Assembly (NCBI RefSeq): GCF_003387475.1
Contig: NZ_QUNO01000003.1
Span: forward strand, 496,001-560,000
Origin: Kutzneria buriramensis
GTDB taxonomy: Bacteria; Actinomycetota; Actinomycetes; Mycobacteriales; Pseudonocardiaceae
Length of the DNA stretch: 64,000 bases
Direction: 5' to 3'
Part shown: one piece after another, positions 11,559 through 21,835 of the stretch
How the letters are laid out: each line of letters starts with the position of its first letter
How positions within the stretch are numbered: the first letter of the stretch is position 1
Notes under the pieces: generated by a model
Database searches by the model: none
What the model saw: only the letters and a program-made list of their open reading frames with translations
What the model was told of the DNA's origin: nothing
Made by a program: the position numbers and the translations under genes

Positions 11559-12062
11559 ATGCTGGTGCTGCTCAACGGGCCGCCCGGAGTCGGCAAGTCG
11601 ACGATGGCCGGTCTGTACGTGGACGATCATCCACCGGCGCTGAACCTGGACATCGACGTGCTGCGCGGCCAGATCGGCGGCTGGCAAGCGGATCCCGCCC
11701 GGGCCGGGCTGCTGGCCCGGGCCCTGGCGGTGGCGGCGGCCCGCACGCACCTGCTCGCCGGGCACGACGTTGTGGTGCCGCAGTTCCTGGGCCGACCGGA
11801 GTTCGTCCTCGAGCTCTCGGCGCTGGCCGCCGAGGTCGGCACGGAGTTCGTGGAAGTGGTTCTGTTGGACATCAAGGAAAACGTGCGGCGCCGGTTCTTC
11901 GAGCGGAACGATCCCGTGAAGCACACCGACGCCGCGACGCTGTCCACAATGTACGACCGGTTGCTGGAGTTGCTGGCCGCCCGCCCCGACGCCAGGATCG
12001 TCCACGCCGCCGGAATCCCCGAAACCTACGCCGCCCTCCGCCATGCCCTGGCACCACTGTGA
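11559..12062 (+). CDS. Small P-loop kinase-like ATPase (AAA_33 type)
   Basis: 167-aa cytoplasmic protein opening with Walker A GPPGVGKST (residues 7-15) and a following LNLDIDVLRG strand, the layout of zeta-toxin/AAA_33 nucleotide or small-molecule kinases. A lid-like RRRFFERND segment lies near residue 110. The ATG follows the preceding TGA with no gap (TGAATG), so it is coupled to the TAXI gene. The substrate is unknown; there is no antitoxin-like neighbour. Confidence 0.75.
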   Translation: MLVLLNGPPGVGKSTMAGLYVDDHPPALNLDIDVLRGQIGGWQADPARAGLLARALAVAAARTHLLAGHDVVVPQFLGRPEFVLELSALAAEVGTEFVEVVLLDIKENVRRRFFERNDPVKHTDAATLSTMYDRLLELLAARPDARIVHAAGIPETYAALRHALAPL

Positions 12063-12072
12063 GGAAAAGCGA

Positions 12073-12651
12073 TCAGTAACCGAGGCTCCACTGTTGGTTG
12101 GTGCCGCCGTCGCACGTCCACTGATCCACGTTCGCGCCGTCCTCGAGGCTGGCGTCCGCAACCTCCAGGCACTTGTGACTGTGCCGCGCCACCGCCAGGT
12201 AGCTGTTGCCACCCACGTGATAGAAGGACCACTGCTGGTTGGCGCCGCCATTGCACGTCGACTGGACCACGTTAGCGCCGTCCTCGAGGCTGGCGTCCGC
12301 AACCTCCAGGCACTTGTGACTGTGCCGCGCCACCATCAGGTACCTGTTGTTCTCCAGATACAAGAAGGACCACTGCTGGTTGAGGCTCTCATCGCACGTC
12401 CGCTGGACCACGTTCGCGCCGTTGTCGACGCTGGCGTCCGCAACCTCCAGGCACTTGACGCTGTGCCGCGCCACGATGATGAAGGTGTAGGGATGGGGCC
12501 GCTGAGCGAATGCCGTGTGGCTGGGGAGAGTGGAGAGCGCGGGACCGTTCACGCCCCGGGCGTCGGCCCGGGACGCCGCCGCCGGAAGGCTGAACGCGAC
12601 GGCAACGACCAGCACCGCGAGCAGCGCCGTCCTCGATCTCGGTTCACGCAT
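12073..12651 (-). CDS. Secreted ricin-type beta-trefoil lectin domain protein
   Basis: About 192 aa: a signal peptide (hydrophobic LLAVLVVAVAFSLPAAA) followed by one beta-trefoil made of three 47-residue repeats, each with ARHS-KCLEVADAS, a paired Cys and the QxW signature (NQQWS). It probably binds polysaccharide outside the cell; no catalytic domain is attached. ATG 12651 has GGTGG 8 nt upstream; a GTG at 12663 is the alternative. Repeats 1 and 2 share a 60-bp identical run offset by 141 bp, so recent internal duplication or conversion is likely. Confidence 0.86.
   Translation of the reverse strand: MREPRSRTALLAVLVVAVAFSLPAAASRADARGVNGPALSTLPSHTAFAQRPHPYTFIIVARHSVKCLEVADASVDNGANVVQRTCDESLNQQWSFLYLENNRYLMVARHSHKCLEVADASLEDGANVVQSTCNGGANQQWSFYHVGGNSYLAVARHSHKCLEVADASLEDGANVDQWTCDGGTNQQWSLGY
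12134..12334. repeat. Near-identical 141-bp internal duplication in the lectin gene
   Basis: The 60 bases from 12134 recur unchanged from 12275, 141 bp (47 codons) away. A third, more diverged copy follows. The identity includes silent sites, which is unusual for old ricin repeats. Confidence 0.7.
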
Positions 12652-12814
12652 GGTGCCCGCCACCTTTCACGTCGTGATTTCCTGCCGAAGCCCTGATGCG
12701 CGGCCGGATCTCCGCGCCGTCCTGACTACGGTCGACGGGGCGGCCGGTGGTGGCGCACTGCGGACATCGGCGGCGGCTGGCCGAATTCCCCCGCGTCCCG
12801 ACCGGACACTGCGC

Positions 12815-14143
12815 TCAGTCGCGACTCGCGGGGGTGATGACGACGTCCAGGCCGGGGTTCGCCTCGGCCAGGCGGAGCGTGCCGCCGGCGGCGGAGATCA
12901 GGTCGGCGCAGATGGACAGACCCAGGCCGGTGCCGCTGACGTTCTGGTGCCTGGGGGAACGCCAGAACCGGTTGAGGGCCTGCGCCCGGTCCTCTTCGGA
13001 CAACCCGGTTCCGTTGTCGGCGACGTGCAGGGAACCGTCCACGAAGAACACTCGGACGCGTGTGCCGCCGGACAGCCGGGCGGCGTTGGCCACCAGTTCG
13101 TCCAGGACACTGCCATAGGACACCGGAACCCGTTGCCCCGCCGGCACATCCGTCTCGACGGTCACGCCGAGCACCTGCCACTTGGGCAGATGGGCGGACA
13201 CCAGCAGGGCCAGCTCCACGGTCTCGGCGGCGGCGTCGAGCCGGGTGGCGGCGAGCAGCGCGTCCAGCACGTTGCCCATCTCCTGGGCCTCGTCGACGGC
13301 GATGTGGTGCGCCTCGCGCACGGGCTCGGAGTCGGGCAGGTGCGGCTTCAGGTTGTCGACGGCCAACCGCAGGCTGGCCAGCGGGTTGCGCAGCTGGTGC
13401 GAGGCGTCGGCGACGAAGTCCCGCTGCCGGCGCATCGCGGTGTTGACCACGTCGACCATGGTGTTGAAGGACGTGCTGAGCCGGCGCAGCTCGGGCGGCC
13501 CGCTGACGTCGTCCACGTGCGTGTCGACAATGCCGCCGGCGATCGCCGCGGTCGCCTCGTCCAGCCGCCGGACGGGCCGCAGGATCCAGCGCGAGATCGG
13601 CCAGGCCGCCGCTATCACCGCTAGCAGCGGCAGGATTCCTAGCGCCGCCAGCCAGCCCCACTGGGACAGGATGTCGGCGCGCAGGCGGTCGGTCGGCGAC
13701 ACCTCGACCACCGCCGCCACGACCTCGCTGTCCCGCCCCACCGGCTCGACGACGACCAGCGGCGCGGTCTCCCACGGCATCACCGCCGCCGGCGGGCTCG
13801 GCCGCGTGCCGGCGAACGCCGAGTCCATGGCGGCGACCACCGCCGGATCGGTCAGGTCGGGCCGTTGCTGCGACGCCGCCACGATGTCGCCGTCGACCGC
13901 GACCACGGCGACCGGGATGCCGTACAGCTGGCCGTAGCGGGCCACCTCGTCCTGCAACGCCTCGGTGTGGGTGGAGTTGAGCGCGCTCTCCGCCAGCGAC
14001 GCGAACCGGCCGACGTCGGTGAGCCGGTCCAGGTACGTCGCCTGCGTCTCCCGCTCGGCTACGGCGTTGGCCAGCGGGCCGCCCAGCGCCGCCGCCAGCA
14101 GCAACAGCAGCGGGAGCAGGACGAGGAGGAGGCGTCGGAGCAT
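12815..14143 (-). CDS. Two-component sensor histidine kinase
   Basis: 442-aa membrane kinase: N-terminal membrane helix (LLLVLLPLLLLLAAALGG), extracellular sensor of about 120 aa, second helix (LAALGILPLLAVIAAAW), HAMP (ISRWILRPVRRLDEAT), HisKA box DASHQLRNPLASLRLAVDNL with the phosphoacceptor His, and HATPase with N box and GTGLGLSICADLI. ATG 14143 overlaps the response-regulator stop by one base (TGATG); the 42-residue upstream extension is out-of-frame regulator sequence and was discarded. Signal unknown. Confidence 0.93.
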   Translation of the reverse strand: MLRRLLLVLLPLLLLLAAALGGPLANAVAERETQATYLDRLTDVGRFASLAESALNSTHTEALQDEVARYGQLYGIPVAVVAVDGDIVAASQQRPDLTDPAVVAAMDSAFAGTRPSPPAAVMPWETAPLVVVEPVGRDSEVVAAVVEVSPTDRLRADILSQWGWLAALGILPLLAVIAAAWPISRWILRPVRRLDEATAAIAGGIVDTHVDDVSGPPELRRLSTSFNTMVDVVNTAMRRQRDFVADASHQLRNPLASLRLAVDNLKPHLPDSEPVREAHHIAVDEAQEMGNVLDALLAATRLDAAAETVELALLVSAHLPKWQVLGVTVETDVPAGQRVPVSYGSVLDELVANAARLSGGTRVRVFFVDGSLHVADNGTGLSEEDRAQALNRFWRSPRHQNVSGTGLGLSICADLISAAGGTLRLAEANPGLDVVITPASRD

Positions 14144-14805
14144 CAGCCCACCAGGCGGTAGCCGACGCCGCGGACGGTCTCGATGCGCACCTGGCCGCCG
14201 AGCTTGCCGCGCAGCGCCGCGACGTGGGTGTCCAACGTCCGTGACGGCGCCTCCCACGACGCCTGCCACACCTGGTCCATGATCAGATCCCGGCTCACGA
14301 CCTGCCCCGGGCGCGCCGCTAGCAGCGCTAGCAGGTCGAACTCCTTACGGGTCAACGCCAGCTCGCGGTCATCCACCGAAACGGCGCGCGTGGCGGTGTC
14401 CAGCCGCAGCGGCCCGACCGCCACGATCTCGGCGTCCACGGCCTCCGCCCGCGCCCACCGGGTGCGCCGCAGCACCGCCTCGATCCGGGCCAGCAGCTCC
14501 GCCGTGCCGAACGGCTTCACCACGTAGTCGTCCGCGCCGGACCGCAGCCCGAGCACCCGGTCCCGTTCCTCACCGCGGGCCGTCACGGCGATCACCGCGG
14601 TCCCGGAGTCGCGCCGCAGCCGGCGCAACACCTCGATGCCGTCGCCATCGGGCAGCCCCATGTCGAGCAGCACCACGTCGACCGGCGGGGCGCTCACCGC
14701 GTCCGCCACCGTGCCCACCCGGTGCACTTCGTAGCCGGCGTGGCGCAGCGCCGTCACCAGGCCCCGCGCCACCCGGTCATCGTCCTCGACGACGAGGATC
14801 CGCAT
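14143..14805 (-). CDS. OmpR/PhoB-family response regulator
   Basis: 220-aa DNA-binding regulator: receiver with acidic pocket EDDD, phosphoacceptor Asp in LLDMGLPDGDG, Thr in AVTARG, Lys in VVKPF, then a winged helix (LTRKEFDLLALLAARPGQVVSR; RTLDTHVAALRGKLG). It is paired with the kinase downstream by a one-base overlap. The gene begins 21 bp after lgt on the same strand, so it may also be reached by read-through from the trp-lgt unit. Confidence 0.95.
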   Translation of the reverse strand: MRILVVEDDDRVARGLVTALRHAGYEVHRVGTVADAVSAPPVDVVLLDMGLPDGDGIEVLRRLRRDSGTAVIAVTARGEERDRVLGLRSGADDYVVKPFGTAELLARIEAVLRRTRWARAEAVDAEIVAVGPLRLDTATRAVSVDDRELALTRKEFDLLALLAARPGQVVSRDLIMDQVWQASWEAPSRTLDTHVAALRGKLGGQVRIETVRGVGYRLVG

Positions 14806-14826
14806 GGACAGCGATGGTAGGCCGAC

Positions 14827-15906
14827 TCAGCTCTTGCGCTCGGCAGCTTCCTCGACGCGAGTCTCCTCCGCGGACTTCGGCTCCTCGGACTTCTCGTCCG
14901 CCGGGGCCTCCTCCTCGGCCTTCTCCGACTCAGTGGTATCCGATTCGGCTTCCTCCGCGGCGCCCTCGGCCTTCTCGGCGTCCGCGACCTCCATGTCGAC
15001 GGCCTCGCCGGAGGCGTCCGGCAGCCCCGCCTCGTACGCCTCGCGAATGGCCACCAGGTCCTCGCGGGGGCCGCGCTTGCGCGCCACGATCAGATAGATC
15101 ACCGCGCCGATGAACACGATCGCGGCGGTGAAGACGTTGATCCGCACGCCGAAGACGTGCGTCGCCTCGTCGTTGCGCATGAGCTCGATCCAGAACCGGC
15201 CCGCGGTGTAGCCGGCGACGTACAGCGCGAACGCCCGGCCGTGGCCCAGCTTGAACCGCCGGTCGGCCCACACCACCAGGATCGCGACGCCGATGTTCCA
15301 CAGCAGCTCGTAGAGGAACGTCGGGTGCACCAGCTCGGTGGGCGGGCCCTGCGCGATGCCGTTGATCGGGTCGGCGATGCCGGTGCTCGGGTCGACCCGG
15401 TTGTAGATCTCCAGCGCCCACGGCACGTCGGTGGGACGACCGTAGAGCTCCTGGTTGAAGTAGTTGCCGATGCGGCCGATGGCCTGCGCGAGCACGATGC
15501 CGGGGGCGATCGCGTCGGCGACCGCCGGCAGCGGCACGCCCCGGCGGCGGGCGCCGATCCACGCGCCGACGCCGCCCAGCGCGATGGCGCCCCAGATGCC
15601 GAGGCCGCCGTTCCACACCTCGAGCGCCCCGATGGGGTTGCCGCCCGGGCCGAAGTAGGTCCGCCAGTCGGTGGCCAGGTGGTACAGGCGGCCGCCGACC
15701 AGGCCGAACGGCACGGCCCAGACGGCCATGTCGGTGATGAAGCCCTTCTGGCCGCCGCGCGCCTGGAACCGGCGCTCGCCCCACACGATCGCCACGATGA
15801 TGCCGGCGATGATGCACAGCGCGTAGGCGCGGATCGGGATCGGCCCGAGGTGCCACACGCCCTGTGGCGGGCTGGGGAAGCTGGCCAGGATCACATGGTT
15901 CGGCAC
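14827..15906 (-). CDS. lgt: Prolipoprotein diacylglyceryl transferase
   Basis: 359-aa membrane enzyme transferring diacylglycerol to the lipobox Cys, the first step of lipoprotein maturation. The Lgt signature GRIGNYFNQELYGRPTD is intact and about seven membrane helices are visible. The C-terminal 65 residues form a highly acidic cytoplasmic tail rich in E, S and A (for example EKAEEEAPADEKSEEPKS), seen in many actinobacterial Lgt proteins. It lies 57 bp after trpA; substrates such as the lipoproteins at 6354 and 40600 are in the window. Confidence 0.97.
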   Translation of the reverse strand: MPNHVILASFPSPPQGVWHLGPIPIRAYALCIIAGIIVAIVWGERRFQARGGQKGFITDMAVWAVPFGLVGGRLYHLATDWRTYFGPGGNPIGALEVWNGGLGIWGAIALGGVGAWIGARRRGVPLPAVADAIAPGIVLAQAIGRIGNYFNQELYGRPTDVPWALEIYNRVDPSTGIADPINGIAQGPPTELVHPTFLYELLWNIGVAILVVWADRRFKLGHGRAFALYVAGYTAGRFWIELMRNDEATHVFGVRINVFTAAIVFIGAVIYLIVARKRGPREDLVAIREAYEAGLPDASGEAVDMEVADAEKAEGAAEEAESDTTESEKAEEEAPADEKSEEPKSAEETRVEEAAERKS

Positions 15907-15963
15907 GCGCCCACGGTACTTGAGGCTGTGTGACGCCTGTGTCCGACCCGGGTTCGTATCAGG

Positions 15964-16733
15964 TCACGACGCGGTGGCCACCGGGTTGCGCACGCCCTCG
16001 GCGAGCTCCTTGGCCAGCTCAGCGACGCCGGACTCGCCGTCGGCCGACCTGGTCACGAAGGCCGAGCCGACGATGACCGCGTCCGCGAAGGCGGCCAGCT
16101 CCGCCGCCTGCGCCCCCGACTTCACGCCGAGGCCGACGCCGATCGGCAGGTCGGTGTGGGCACGCACGCGCGCCACCAGCTCCGGCGCGGCGTTGCTGAC
16201 CACGTCCCGCGCGCCGGTCACGCCCATCACGGACGTCGCGTACAGGAAGCCGCTGCTCGCCGCGGCGGTCATGGCGATGCGCTCCTCGGTCGAGGACGGC
16301 GCGACCAGGAAGATGCGGTTCAGGCCGTGCGCCTGCGACGCGGCCATCCACTCGGCGGCCTCGTCCGGCACCAGGTCCGGCGTGATGATGCCCAGGCCGC
16401 CGGCCGCGGCCAGGTCGCGCGAGAACTTGTCCACGCCGTAGTGGTAGATCGGGTTCCAGTAGCTCATCACCACGGCCTTGCCGCCGGCCGCGGACACGGC
16501 CTCGACGACCTCGAACACGTGGCGCAGCCGAAAGCCGTTCGCCAGCGCCTGGTCGGCGGCGGCCTGGATGGTCGGCCCGTCCATCACCGGGTCCGAGTAG
16601 GGCACGCCCACCTCGACCAGGTCGCAGCCGCCGTCGACCATGGCCTTGAGCAGCGATTTCGAGCCTTCGACGGTGGGGAAGCCGGCCGGCAGGTAGCCGA
16701 TCAGCGAGGACCGTCCCTCGTCGAGCAGCGGCA

Positions 16734-16734
<1 letters not shown>
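15964..16734 (-). CDS. trpA: Tryptophan synthase alpha chain
   Basis: 256 aa. Cleaves indole-3-glycerol phosphate and channels indole to TrpB. Catalytic Glu and Asp are in LVEVGVPYSDPVMDGP, and the phosphate-binding GVKSGAQA and VIVGSAFV segments are present. ATG overlaps the trpB stop by one base (TGATG). The N-terminus (MPLLDEGRSSLIGYLPAGFP) is some ten residues shorter than in many homologues, but translational coupling supports this start. Confidence 0.96.
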
Positions 16735-17945
<1,211 letters not shown>

Positions 17946-17965
17946 GTCTCCCCAGAGAGCTGTCG

Positions 17966-18775
17966 TCAACGACTGGGCCGCGGGCAGGCCGGGTGCGAGC
18001 CGGCGGTGACCAGCTGCGTCACGGCCGCCTTCGGATCCCCGCTGGTGATCAGGCTTTCCCCGACCAGCACGGAGTCCGCGCCCGCGCCGGCGTAGGTCAT
18101 CAGGTCGCCGGGGCTGCGCACGCCGGACTCGGCCACCTTGTAGGTGTCGAACGGCAGGCCGGGCGCCAGCCGGCTGAACATGTCCCGGTCCACCTCGAGC
18201 GTGTGCGGGTTGCGCGCGTTCACGTCGAGCACCTTGGCCCCGGCCTCCAGGGCCCGGTCGCACTCCTCGGCGTTGTGCACCTCGACCAGCGCGACCATGC
18301 CCAGCGACTCGATGCGGTCCAGCAGCGCCTCCAGGGCGTTCTGCTCCAGCGCGGCCACCATCAGCAGCACCATGTCGGCGCCGTGCGCGCGGGCCTCGTG
18401 CACCTGGTACGGGCTGACGACGAAGTCCTTGCACAGCACGGGAACGCTCACCGCGGCCCGGACCGCGGCCAGGTCGGCCAGCGACCCGCCGAAGTGCCGC
18501 CGCTCGGTCAGCACGCTGATCACCCGGGCCCCCGCGGCCTGGTATTCCCTTGCCAGTTCGGCGGGATCGAGCACCGGGACGAGTTCGCCGCGCGCCGGGC
18601 TGCGCCGCTTGACCTCGGCGATGACGCCGATGCCGGGCGCGTTCAGGGCGGTCATCACGTCGCGCGGCGACGCCGCCGCCAGCGAGCGTTCCTTGATGAC
18701 CTCGAATGGGATTTCGGCCTGGCGCGCGGCCAGGTCGGCGCGGACGCCGTCGATGATCGAGTCGAGCACGGTCAC
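17966..18775 (-). CDS. trpC: Indole-3-glycerol phosphate synthase
   Basis: 269-aa TIM barrel closing the indole ring. Catalytic Lys in [10 protein letters not shown], a second Lys in PVLCKDFV, and Glu in VEVHNAEE and AESGV match the family. GTG start with AAGGGGAG five bases upstream. It is separated from the upstream membrane protein by 127 bp, which may carry an internal promoter for trpCBA. No fused TrpF domain; PriA-type HisA in this window probably does that step. Confidence 0.96.
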   Translation of the reverse strand: MTVLDSIIDGVRADLAARQAEIPFEVIKERSLAAASPRDVMTALNAPGIGVIAEVKRRSPARGELVPVLDPAELAREYQAAGARVISVLTERRHFGGSLADLAAVRAAVSVPVLCKDFVVSPYQVHEARAHGADMVLLMVAALEQNALEALLDRIESLGMVALVEVHNAEECDRALEAGAKVLDVNARNPHTLEVDRDMFSRLAPGLPFDTYKVAESGVRSPGDLMTYAGAGADSVLVGESLITSGDPKAAVTQLVTAGSHPACPRPSR

Positions 18776-18902
18776 GCCAACTCCCCTTCCCGCCGCGTTT
18801 GATGCTAACCCCGCGATGCATCGGGCACGTACGGCGGGTCATCGAAGGACCCCTGGTAGTCAAGGCCCTAACCGGTAACAATCACGCCGCGTGCCGCTTC
18901 CG

Positions 18903-19445
18903 TCACTGATTGGCGGTGGGGTCCGAGCCCGAGTCCAGCGCCTGCCAGAGGTCGCGGTCCGGGTCGGCCGCCTTCTTGGCCTGCGCCGGAGCCTGGTAGC
19001 GGGCGCCGAGCCGGGGCATCCGGTGCCCGGACCGGACCAACAGGACACCCGCGAGCGTCACGGCCAGCCCGGCCAGCACCGCGATCCCGTGCCCGGCCAC
19101 GATGGTCACGGTCGGGTAGCCCGCCGGGTGGGTGGCGAAGATTTCCGGGGCGTTGTCGAAGCCGACCCAGACCGTGCCCACGCCGACCAGGAACACCACC
19201 CCGCCGGCGATCCGCCGCAGCAGCCCGCCGGTCGCCACCACCGCCGCGATCAGCGCCAGCGCCAGCAGGGCCAGCGGCACCAGCGCGGTCGCCTCCTGCG
19301 AGCCGGTCAGCTTGGTGGTCACCACCCCGGCCAGCGGGTCGGTGCGCTGCGTCCACGACCACGTCATCAGCGACGACAGCCACAGCAGCAGCGAGGCCAG
19401 CGCCAGCAGGCCCACCACCGTCCAGAGTGGACGACGGTCAGACAT
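18903..19445 (-). CDS. Trp-operon-associated integral membrane protein
   Basis: 180-aa protein with four predicted membrane helices ([71 protein letters not shown]) and a polar C-terminal tail. It matches the actinobacterial family always found between trpE and trpC (TIGR02234-like, recalled). ATG overlaps the trpE stop by 8 nt, so it is coupled. Function unknown; conserved linkage suggests a role in tryptophan or precursor transport or enzyme localisation. Confidence 0.9.
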   Translation of the reverse strand: MSDRRPLWTVVGLLALASLLLWLSSLMTWSWTQRTDPLAGVVTTKLTGSQEATALVPLALLALALIAAVVATGGLLRRIAGGVVFLVGVGTVWVGFDNAPEIFATHPAGYPTVTIVAGHGIAVLAGLAVTLAGVLLVRSGHRMPRLGARYQAPAQAKKAADPDRDLWQALDSGSDPTANQ

Positions 19446-20976
19446 CGGCGGTCACCGAGTCGCGGGCCGGCCGCAGCGTCTCCGCGGTGGCGATGGCGGC
19501 CAGCACCGCGCGCGCCTTGTTCAGGCACTCGGTGTCCTCCGCCTGCGGGTTGGAGTCCGCCACGATGCCCGCGCCGGCCTGCACGTAGGCCACGCCGTCG
19601 CGGACCAGGGCGGTGCGGATGGCGATCGCGGTGTCGGCGTCGCCGGCGAAGTCCAGGTAGCCGACGATGCCGCCGTACAGGCCGCGGCGGGTCGGCTCCA
19701 GCTCCTCGATCAGCTCCATCGCGCGGGGCTTGGGCGCGCCGGACAGCGTGCCGGCCGGGAAACACGCCGCCACCGCGTCGAATGCGGTGCGGCCCTCGTC
19801 GAGTTGGCCGGTGACCGTGGACACGATGTGCATCACGTGGCTGTACCGCTCCACCTTGAAGAAGTCGACCACGTGCACCGAGCCGGGCCGGCAGACCCGC
19901 CCCAGGTCGTTGCGCCCCAGGTCGACCAGCATCAGGTGCTCGGCGCGCTCCTTGGCGTCGGACAGCAGGTCCTTCTCCAGCAGCGCGTCCTCGTCGGGGT
20001 CGGCGCCGCGCCAGCGGGTGCCGGCGATCGGGTGCGCGGTCGCCTTGCCCTCGCGCACCGTGACCAGCGCCTCCGGGCTCGCGCCGACGATGTCGAAGCC
20101 GTCCAGCCGCAGCAGGTACATGTACGGGCTGGGGTTGGTCGTGCGCAGCACCCGGTACACGTCCAGGGCGTCCGCGGTGGTGTCGACCTCGAACCGCTGG
20201 GACAGCACCACCTGGAAGGCCTCGCCGGCGCGGATGGCCTCCTTGGCCGTCTCCACCGCCGCGCCGAACTCCTCGGACGTGCGGCGGCGGCGCAGCCGCA
20301 CCTCGGCCGGCCGCAGCGTCGACACCGTCGGTGGGGCCTCGGCGGAGAGCTCCTCGGTCATCTCGTCCAGGCGGCGCACCGCGTCGTCGTAGGCCGCGTC
20401 CACCCGCTCCGGCGAGTCGTCCCAGTTGACGGCGTTGGCGATCAGCGTGATGGAGCCCGAGTGGTGGTCCAGCGCCGCCAGGTCGGTGGCCAGCAGCATC
20501 ACCATCTCCGGCAGCTTCAGGTCGTCCTCGGCCAGCTCCGGCAGGCGCTCCAGGCGGCGCACCGAGTCGTAGCCGACGAAGCCGACCATGCCGCCGGTCA
20601 ACGGGGGCAGGCCGGGCAGCGGGTCGGTGCGCAGCACCTCGATGGTCTCGCGCAGGGCCTGCATCGGGTCGCCGCCGCTGGGCAGGCCGACCGGCGGCAT
20701 GCCGGTCCAGACCGCTTCGCCGTCCCGCACGGTCAGCGCCGCCGGGCTGCGCACGCCCACGAACGACCACCGCGACCACGACCGGCCGTTCTCGGCGGAT
20801 TCCAGCAGGAAGGTGCCCGGACGGTCGGCGGCGAGCTTGCGGTACACCCCCACCGGTGTCTCGGCGTCCGCGAGCAGGCGGCGGACGACCGGGATGACCC
20901 TGCGCTGTGCCGCCAGCGCGCGGAACTCGTCGCGGCTGGGACTGACCTCCCCGAAGGCACTGACCATGGTCGCCAT
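19438..20976 (-). CDS. trpE: Anthranilate synthase component I
   Basis: About 512 aa; converts chorismate to anthranilate with a separately encoded amidotransferase that is not in this window. The feedback-inhibition motif [18 protein letters not shown] and the catalytic blocks [29 protein letters not shown] and [15 protein letters not shown] are intact. ATG 20976 ([13 protein letters not shown]) has GGGG four bases upstream; a GTG at 21006 is less likely. Transcription diverges from tetR. No leader peptide with consecutive Trp codons was found in the 70-bp upstream gap. Confidence 0.95.
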   Translation of the reverse strand: MATMVSAFGEVSPSRDEFRALAAQRRVIPVVRRLLADAETPVGVYRKLAADRPGTFLLESAENGRSWSRWSFVGVRSPAALTVRDGEAVWTGMPPVGLPSGGDPMQALRETIEVLRTDPLPGLPPLTGGMVGFVGYDSVRRLERLPELAEDDLKLPEMVMLLATDLAALDHHSGSITLIANAVNWDDSPERVDAAYDDAVRRLDEMTEELSAEAPPTVSTLRPAEVRLRRRRTSEEFGAAVETAKEAIRAGEAFQVVLSQRFEVDTTADALDVYRVLRTTNPSPYMYLLRLDGFDIVGASPEALVTVREGKATAHPIAGTRWRGADPDEDALLEKDLLSDAKERAEHLMLVDLGRNDLGRVCRPGSVHVVDFFKVERYSHVMHIVSTVTGQLDEGRTAFDAVAACFPAGTLSGAPKPRAMELIEELEPTRRGLYGGIVGYLDFAGDADTAIAIRTALVRDGVAYVQAGAGIVADSNPQAEDTECLNKARAVLAAIATAETLRPARDSVTADV

Positions 20977-21016
20977 TGTTCCCCATCGGGTTGACGCCGT
21001 GGCCAAGCGGTCCTAG

Positions 21017-21036
21017 ATTTCAATGGTTGTTGAAAT
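21017..21036. promoter_or_regulatory. Candidate TetR operator between trpE and tetR
   Basis: ATTTCAA-TGGTTG-TTGAAAT has perfect 7-bp arms and lies between a possible -10 (TAGATT, 21014-21019) and the tetR ribosome binding site. The position fits autorepression and may also affect trpE. Confidence 0.6.
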
Positions 21037-21047
21037 AAGGAGAGCAC

Positions 21048-21644
21048 GTGACCGACCCCAAGCGGCGGGGCCGCCGACCCGCCGGCGAGGACACCAGGGC
21101 GGCCCTGTTGGCCGCCGCCCGGGAGGTCTTCACCGAACAGGGATTCGACGGCGCCACCGTACGTGCCATCGCCGCGCGGGCCGAGGTGGACCCCGCGATG
21201 GTCAACCACTGGTTCGGCGGCAAGCAGGGCCTGTTCGCCGCCGCGGTCGAACTCCCGGTCACGCCCGAGTGGATCCGGGAGACGGTGTTGAGCGGTCCCG
21301 TCGACCAGATCGCGGTCCGGGTGGTGCGGACGTTCATCACCACCTGGGACAACTCCGGCGGCGGCTCCTTCGCCACCCTCGTGCGCAGCGCCGCCACCCA
21401 GGAGTCGGCCGCCCAGATGCTCAAGCAGTTCATCTCCGTCCTGTTCGGCGGCATCATCCGCGAACTCGGCGTCGACCAGCCGGAGCTGCGCCTGGGCCTG
21501 TTCGGCTCGCAGTTGGCCGGCCTCGGGCTGGCCCGCTACGTGCTGCGGCTGGACTCCATCGTGGACGCCGACATCGACACCCTGGCCGCCACCATCGGGC
21601 CCACCCTCCAGCGCTACCTCACCGGCGACCTCAACCTGCCCTGA
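21048..21644 (+). CDS. TetR-family transcriptional regulator
   Basis: 198 aa. The N-terminal HTH is textbook (TRAALLAAAREVFTEQGFDGATVRAIAARAEVDPAMVNHWFGGKQGLF, quoted only to locate: residues about 17-60). The C-terminal ligand domain resembles the group ending LARYVLRLDSI. GTG start with AAGGAGAG three bases upstream. Divergent from trpE with a 7-6-7 palindrome between them. Target genes beyond itself are unknown. Its stop codon lies at the edge of a tandem repeat that copies the last codons. Confidence 0.92.
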   Translation: MTDPKRRGRRPAGEDTRAALLAAAREVFTEQGFDGATVRAIAARAEVDPAMVNHWFGGKQGLFAAAVELPVTPEWIRETVLSGPVDQIAVRVVRTFITTWDNSGGGSFATLVRSAATQESAAQMLKQFISVLFGGIIRELGVDQPELRLGLFGSQLAGLGLARYVLRLDSIVDADIDTLAATIGPTLQRYLTGDLNLP

Positions 21645-21735
21645 CCGCCGTCAGCCCCGGAGACCGCTCGGCCGCGCCGGCGACCTCGCCTGACTACCGT
21701 CAGCCCGAAGACCGCTCGGCCGCGCCGGCGCCTGG
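21641..21735. repeat. Tandem duplication of the tetR 3' end
   Basis: Two copies of about 46-49 bp begin CTGACCGCCGTCAGCCC (21641) and CTGACTACCGTCAGCCC (21690) and share GACCGCTCGGCCGCGCC. The first copy starts at the tetR stop. The preceding bases (GGCGACCTC) also recur before the second copy, so part of the coding end was duplicated into the spacer. Confidence 0.7.
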
Positions 21736-21742
21736 ACCGTCG

Positions 21743-21810
21743 CCGGATTTCGATCGCTCGCCACCCGACGTGCCCCACAACCCCAGCCGACGCGAGCGAT
21801 CGCAATCCGG
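21743..21810. repeat. Long inverted repeat, GGATTTCGATCG family, copy 1
   Basis: Left arm CCGGATTTCGATCGCTCGC (21743-21761) and right arm GCGAGCGATCGCAATCCGG (21792-21810) pair at 18 of 19 positions around a 30-nt loop. It lies between convergent tetR and hisI and could terminate both. A sibling with the same core sits at 29937-30003. Confidence 0.8.
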
Positions 21811-21835
21811 CTAGGGAAGGCGCCGGTCACGAGCG

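Noticed and set aside
20977-21047. Trp leader peptide or attenuator upstream of trpE
   Set aside because: No short ORF with adjacent Trp codons and no terminator/antiterminator pair; the gap to tetR is only about 70 bp.
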